Part shown: positions 59,871 to 64,000 of the stretch, piece after piece
Numbering within the stretch: the stretch's first letter is position 1
Layout: every line of letters begins with the position of its first letter
Assembly (NCBI GenBank): GCA_910579425.1
Contig: CAJTVL010000005.1
Location: 1-64,000, forward strand
DNA: 64,000 nucleotides
Reading direction: 5' to 3'
DNA from: an uncultured Lachnospiraceae bacterium
Lineage (GTDB): Bacteria > Bacillota > Clostridia > Lachnospirales > Lachnospiraceae
Notes under the pieces: generated by a model
The model's input: only the letters and a program-made list of their open reading frames with translations
Told to the model about the DNA's origin: nothing
Databases searched by the model: none
Made by a program: the position numbers and the translations under genes

Positions 59871-62699
59871 ATGACCATGAAGCCTGTGGGCATGATGACA
59901 CAGAATATGACCGATCCCCTGGGATTGGAAAGTAAGACGCCTCGGTTTAGTTACCTGCTGCCCCTTGGGCACAGGGGAGAGAGGCAGACGGCATATCAGA
60001 TCCTTGCCGCCTCCCAAAGGGAGCTTTTGGAGGAGGGAAAAGCGGATCTGTGGGATAGCGGGAAAGTGATGGAGGAGAGGAATTACGGACTGCCCTACGC
60101 CGGCAAGACGCTCACCTCCCGCCAGGAGGTTTTCTGGAAGGTAAGGGTTTGGGATGAGCAGGATCAGGCTTCTTCTTTCAGTGAGTGCGCTCGTTTTGAG
60201 ATGGGGCTTTTGGAGGAGGATGACTGGAGGGGGATCTGGATTGGACAGGGGGACGATTTTGATGGGGATAAATCGGCGGCTCCTGCATTCAGGACAGGCT
60301 TTGGCCTTCAGGAGAAAAACACAGTGAAGCGGGGCAGGCTTTATATCAGCGGTTTGGGACTGTTTCAGGCAAGCATAAACGGCAGGAGTGTTTCCGATCA
60401 TCTTTTTGAGCCGGGAGAGAGTGAATTTAACCGGCGGGTATATTATGTGACTTACGATGTCACGGATCTTTTGCAGGAGGGTGAAAATGTACTGGGAGTA
60501 GTGCTGGGAAACGGGCAGTATGTGAATTTTGCCGTTTCTCCCGTGATGAAAATGGGAGACGGCAGCTTATGCGGGAAGCACCGTTATCAGAAGGACGATA
60601 CTATTTTTCTCAAAAACGGCATCTGCGGTGACAAAAAGCTGATCGCCCAGGTGGAGGTGACCCGCAAAGACGGGAGTGTGGAGCTTCTTGCGGCAAGCGG
60701 TGAGTCATGGGAAATGGGAGAGAGTCCCATTACGTTCCAGAACTGGTATGGGGGCGAGGATTTTGACGGGAAAAAGGCATTGGAAATGAAAGGCTGGGAT
60801 ATGTCCGGATATGATTCACTCGGCTGGGAGAGAGCAAAGGAGATGAAACCGCCTTTGGGGAAGCTGTCTGCAAAAGAGTTTTTGCCGATCCGCATATGGG
60901 AGAGGTGGCAGGCCAAATCCGTGACCAGGCTTCCCGGCGGAAATTATCTGGTGGATATGGGGAAAAACAGCGCCGGATTTGTGCGGCTGAAACTTGAAAA
61001 TACCAAGGGCCTTGCGGGAGAGAAAATTGAGCTTTATCCCGCAGAGGTATTAAAATCGGATGGCAGCGGTGTGGATCAGGCTTCCTGCACCCAGAGCTGT
61101 GATCGGTTATGGCAGTGCAGTGTGAAGGATTGCTACACTGTTGCAGGTACGGGAAGGGAGGAATGGCATCCTGTTTTCTGTTACCATGGTTTTCAGTATG
61201 TGGAGGTGGCAGGCTTCCCGGGTATTCCGGCGGCAGAGAATTTTGAGGGGTGTGCGGTCCGGCTTATGAATGAGAAGTACTCGGATTTTGAGACGGACAA
61301 TGAGATCCTGAATCGAATTAATCAGATCACGGACCGTTCGATTGAGAGCAACATGATGTGTAGCTTTACGGACTGCCCCCAGATCGAAAAGCTGGGGTGG
61401 CTGGAAACCACCCAACTGATGTTTTCCTCCATGGCGGCAGGATACGATATTCGCAGTTGGATCCCCAAAATCATGAGGGATATGCAGGATGCCCAGATCA
61501 CCAGGGAGCTGGCAGAGGCAGAGCCCATGGAGGCGGACAGCCGGAAATATCCGGGGTTTGCTTTTTGCCGGTTTCCAAACAGGGAGACGGAGGAGGCCGG
61601 GTTTGTGCCAGGGATTGCACCGGAATACTTTAGAATCGGCAGGCTGTACAAAGATCCGAACTGGGGCGGAGCCTGTATTATGACACCCTGGTATTACTAT
61701 CTGGAATACGGTGATGAGTCGATTCTGCAGGAGAATTTTGGGATGATGAAGGCCTACATAGAGCATCTTTACAGACAGTCTGCGGGGGGAGTTTTGAAGG
61801 ATTATGCTCATATGGGAGAGTGGGGGCAGCTTCATGAGGAAACTCCGACTACCCTGGTGGCCACTTGTGCCTTTTATCTGCTTGCTGTGTCTTTAGCGAA
61901 AATTTCAGGCGTTCTGGGGAAAGGGGATGAGCAGGCTCACTATCAAAAGATGACGGAGAGGATACGGGAGGGCTTTTATCAGGATAGAGAGTGCTGGCAG
62001 GAGGAAACCGGCACATGCGGAAACGGCAGTCAGGCAAGTTACGGGTGTGCCCTGTTTTCCGGCATCGCCAGGCCCGGGGAGAGGCAGGCCCTGATCGATA
62101 AACTTCTTAAGGCTGTGGCCCAAAAGGATTACCATCTGAATTCCGGCGAAGTGGGGTTAAAGCAGGTATTCTGTGCCCTGGCATCAGGCGGGAAAAATGA
62201 CACGGTCTACCGTATGATTATGAACCCGACAGCTCCCAGCTACCGCCACCATATTGATCAGGGGCTGACAACACTGCCGGAATTCTGGAACTATACGGAG
62301 CTGTGGAATGGGCTGGGACGCTCCCGCAACCATGCCATGATGGGTCACGTGAAGGAATGGCTGTGCCGCTATGTGATGGGGATCACCCCTCTTGCCCCGG
62401 GCTATAGCAGACTGCAGATCAGGCCATATTTGCAGGAGGAGATCCATGAGGTGAAGGGTTCTATATTTACGGTCAGGGGGAGGGTAGGGATGGAATGTGT
62501 CCGAAGCAAAGATACTCTGGTCCTGAAAGCAGAAATTCCCACAGGTGCAAAGGCCGATATTTACCTTCCGTGGAGCGGGGCGGGAGAATGCTGTTTGGAC
62601 AAAAAGCCGTTTTCCCAGGCAATAAGCATGCCGGACGGATATTTGAAGATTGCCGATGTGCCGGCAGGATGTTATGAGTGGACGGTGAGAAACCGATAA
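59871..62699 (+). CDS. Alpha-L-rhamnosidase, GH78
   Basis: 942 residues from ATG 59871 (AAGGAG upstream). Order: N-terminal Ig/jelly-roll domains (DPLGLESKTPRFSYLL, YQILAASQRELLEE), a rhamnose-binding-like sandwich (LYISGLGLFQASINGRSVSD, FNRRVYYVTYDVTDLLQEGE), the (alpha/alpha)6 barrel with the catalytic motif TDCPQIEKLGWLE, and a C-terminal sandwich (PLAPGYSRLQIRPYLQEEIH). The motif keeps the general-acid Glu, but the GD of the usual GWTGD is LE-type, as in a known GH78 subgroup. No signal peptide, so it should cut imported rhamnosides. Confidence 0.92.
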   Translation: MTMKPVGMMTQNMTDPLGLESKTPRFSYLLPLGHRGERQTAYQILAASQRELLEEGKADLWDSGKVMEERNYGLPYAGKTLTSRQEVFWKVRVWDEQDQASSFSECARFEMGLLEEDDWRGIWIGQGDDFDGDKSAAPAFRTGFGLQEKNTVKRGRLYISGLGLFQASINGRSVSDHLFEPGESEFNRRVYYVTYDVTDLLQEGENVLGVVLGNGQYVNFAVSPVMKMGDGSLCGKHRYQKDDTIFLKNGICGDKKLIAQVEVTRKDGSVELLAASGESWEMGESPITFQNWYGGEDFDGKKALEMKGWDMSGYDSLGWERAKEMKPPLGKLSAKEFLPIRIWERWQAKSVTRLPGGNYLVDMGKNSAGFVRLKLENTKGLAGEKIELYPAEVLKSDGSGVDQASCTQSCDRLWQCSVKDCYTVAGTGREEWHPVFCYHGFQYVEVAGFPGIPAAENFEGCAVRLMNEKYSDFETDNEILNRINQITDRSIESNMMCSFTDCPQIEKLGWLETTQLMFSSMAAGYDIRSWIPKIMRDMQDAQITRELAEAEPMEADSRKYPGFAFCRFPNRETEEAGFVPGIAPEYFRIGRLYKDPNWGGACIMTPWYYYLEYGDESILQENFGMMKAYIEHLYRQSAGGVLKDYAHMGEWGQLHEETPTTLVATCAFYLLAVSLAKISGVLGKGDEQAHYQKMTERIREGFYQDRECWQEETGTCGNGSQASYGCALFSGIARPGERQALIDKLLKAVAQKDYHLNSGEVGLKQVFCALASGGKNDTVYRMIMNPTAPSYRHHIDQGLTTLPEFWNYTELWNGLGRSRNHAMMGHVKEWLCRYVMGITPLAPGYSRLQIRPYLQEEIHEVKGSIFTVRGRVGMECVRSKDTLVLKAEIPTGAKADIYLPWSGAGECCLDKKPFSQAISMPDGYLKIADVPAGCYEWTVRNR

Positions 62700-62711
62700 T
62701 TCCTCTTTAAT

Positions 62712-62745
62712 TAGGAAACGTCAAAAATTTTTGTGACGTTTCCTA
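62712..62745. terminator. Bidirectional stem-loop after GH78
   Basis: TAGGAAACGTCA (62712-62723) pairs perfectly with TGACGTTTCCTA (62734-62745) around AAAATTTTTG. Lies between the convergent GH78 and Rpn-type genes. Confidence 0.7.
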
Positions 62746-62769
62746 TGTGTAAAGTGTACTGAGCGCTTT

Positions 62770-63726
62770 TTATTTTTTAACAGGGGGATTTTGATCCCAC
62801 AGGGCAAGCTGCTCTTTGGCAGCTTCATATTCCTCCACAGAGATTTCAAGCCCCTGGCAGGCTTTGGGCAGATCAATGTTAAAGTTTTTCATGGCCAGCT
62901 CTACACTCCTGACCAGAGCTTTGAGCTGCCCTTGCCGGATGCCCTGCGTAAGGCCCAGTTCCATTCCCAATTCTTTGCCTCGCTCTAAGCCGATTTCAAG
63001 AATATTCATTTTCACAGCCTCCCATTCTTCTGTTTCCTTTACTTCCTGTACGATCCGGTCCAGATTAAGAAGACGTTGATCTTTGACCAGGATTTCCGGA
63101 TTGTCCAGGGTGGAGCTTTTCATATACTGCAGCAGGCTCACAAGCTCCCTGCGTCCCTTCCTGCTGGTCATGTTCAGAAAAATCTTGCAGGTGCCGTCGT
63201 CCAAGGGCAGCTCAGGCACCTCACAGCACCATTCGCGGAAGGTGTACATTGCCAAATCCCTTCCGAAAATATCTTCCCGGGTGATGAAGATGATGGCTGT
63301 GGAGGGTAAATGCCTGTAACGGGTTCCCTTTCCTGACTTCAGGATGGGCGTGTCGATCAGGCTTTGATAAAACCGGGAGCGCCTGCGCACGTCGTCTGTG
63401 CGGGAATCGTTCTGCATTTCCATGTCAAACTGCCTGTTTAGTGTATCCTGCGCCCATGCGTCCAGGCGGATGGCGCGTCTGCCGGATTTGTTCAGGACCA
63501 CCTGTTCAACCTTGACCTCCTTAAGGGTCAGGTCCGGTTCATCCAGAATGATACTGAGCACATTCTCGTAGGCTTCCTTTACTTTCATGACAGACAGGAA
63601 CAATGCAAAGTCGCTCAGATTAAGCTGGTAGTCTGGGGGCAGTACGGCCTTTGGATGGTCTGCCGGTTTTTGGTCCTGTCCTTTTCGGGGCCTGCTGCTG
63701 CCTGGTTTTTTGGTTTGCCGATGCAA
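62770..63726 (-). CDS. Rpn/PD-(D/E)XK nuclease family protein (fourth)
   Basis: 318 residues from a TTG start with GGAGAGG upstream. A basic N-terminal tail of about 30 residues (RPRKGQDQKPADHPK) precedes the nuclease core: NLSDFALFLSVMKVKEAYEN, RAIRLDAWAQDTLNRQFDME (acidic residue then E/D-x-E-M pattern) and SRFYQSLIDTPILKSGKG, HLPSTAIIFITREDIFGRD. The C-terminal part is helical and ends with the LGLTQGIRQGQ-type repeat that recurs in these families. This is the transposase-like PD-(D/E)XK group common in Lachnospiraceae; not close to the copies at 13780 and 36117. Confidence 0.82.
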   Translation of the reverse strand: MHRQTKKPGSSRPRKGQDQKPADHPKAVLPPDYQLNLSDFALFLSVMKVKEAYENVLSIILDEPDLTLKEVKVEQVVLNKSGRRAIRLDAWAQDTLNRQFDMEMQNDSRTDDVRRRSRFYQSLIDTPILKSGKGTRYRHLPSTAIIFITREDIFGRDLAMYTFREWCCEVPELPLDDGTCKIFLNMTSRKGRRELVSLLQYMKSSTLDNPEILVKDQRLLNLDRIVQEVKETEEWEAVKMNILEIGLERGKELGMELGLTQGIRQGQLKALVRSVELAMKNFNIDLPKACQGLEISVEEYEAAKEQLALWDQNPPVKK

Positions 63727-64000
63727 ATTTCCTCTCCTTTCGTGACGGGGCAGGAAGGAGAGAGGGTCTATCTTCCTCCCTGCAGTTATTTGGTTGTAAG
63801 CAAGGAGTTTCCATGGATGCTGCTATGGAGCCGGCGGGTATGCCGATAGGGCATAGCAGTTTGTGATGGACACGGACGGGTCTGTCCGGTAAGATAGAAG
63901 AAAGCGCACGGATATGCGCTGAGCCGTAAGGAATCCGTCCGTCCAGGGAGGGGATTTTCCTTGTGGCATGTAATAGAAATCCTTGATTTGCTTTGAATCA
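63727..64000. other. Right-edge region, no gene; foldable segment
   Basis: No convincing gene. The stretch 63872-63942 can fold: ACGGACGG (63872-63879) pairs with CCGTCCGT (63935-63942), enclosing a hairpin AGCGCA/TGCGCT (63903-63908, 63915-63920). It may be an untranslated leader for a gene beyond the window. I cannot match it to a riboswitch class. Confidence 0.35.

Noticed and set aside
59364..60401. 345-codon open frame on the minus strand
   Set aside because: Antisense across the permease end and the GH78 start; no recognisable protein.

Overview
The window looks like a chromosome segment from a gut-type Lachnospiraceae (Clostridium cluster XIV-like Firmicutes). This is inferred from the gene families, the strong AGGAGG-type ribosome sites, the moderate GC content and the many LplB/YtcP-type sugar ABC transporters. 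No rRNA, tRNA, CRISPR array, phage or complete insertion sequence was recognised.

Layout. 0.3-3.5 kb: a membrane methyltransferase with its TetR regulator, a MerR remnant, and a GH29 alpha-L-fucosidase with a small coiled-coil gene. 3.7-11.7 kb: oleate hydratase, a ParE-type toxin-antitoxin pair, two MATE exporters, an AbrB-like regulator and a GntR/ABC export operon with a clear promoter and operator. 11.8-16 kb: a transglutaminase-like gene overlapping an AraC/GyrI regulator, Rpn nuclease copy 1, a decayed barnase-barstar module missed by simple ORF calling, and a DUF1349 gene. 16.4-20.3 kb: a long structured leader with a terminator, an ammonium transporter fused to a P-II domain, and purF. 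20.3-23 kb: a LacI gene followed by wreckage of an arabinan-type locus (permease fused to the tail of a binding protein, frameshifted GH51). 23-30 kb: an AAA/PD-(D/E)XK protein, a domain-inverted GH3 enzyme and a Trk/Ktr potassium system. 29.7-36 kb: an HTH-Uma2 protein overlapping a two-component system and an ABC/FtsX exporter. 36-40 kb: Rpn copy 2, an LspA paralogue, a hemerythrin protein and a third Rpn-type gene.

Two sugar loci dominate the right half. The 40-49 kb locus (remnant of a YesM-type kinase, two permeases, binding lipoprotein, GH2 beta-galactosidase, LacI regulator, GH53 galactanase) fits uptake and breakdown of beta-1,4-galactan. The 53-62.7 kb locus (acyltransferase-like protein, two tandem AraC paralogues, binding lipoprotein, two permeases, GH78) fits alpha-L-rhamnoside use. 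Between them lie a second GntR/ABC operon, carbamate kinase and a rubrerythrin with a PerR-like box. A fourth Rpn-type gene and a foldable RNA-like segment close the window.

The main themes are plant and host glycan harvesting, self-regulated exporters, and turnover. Four Rpn-type nucleases (two a clear duplication sharing a palindromic upstream element) sit among at least five gene remnants. The most unusual observations are the barnase-barstar deletion fusion, the two-hairpin attenuator ahead of the Amt-PII gene, the palindrome-bearing Rpn duplication, and the HTH-Uma2 gene with an 11-bp tandem repeat across its own promoter.
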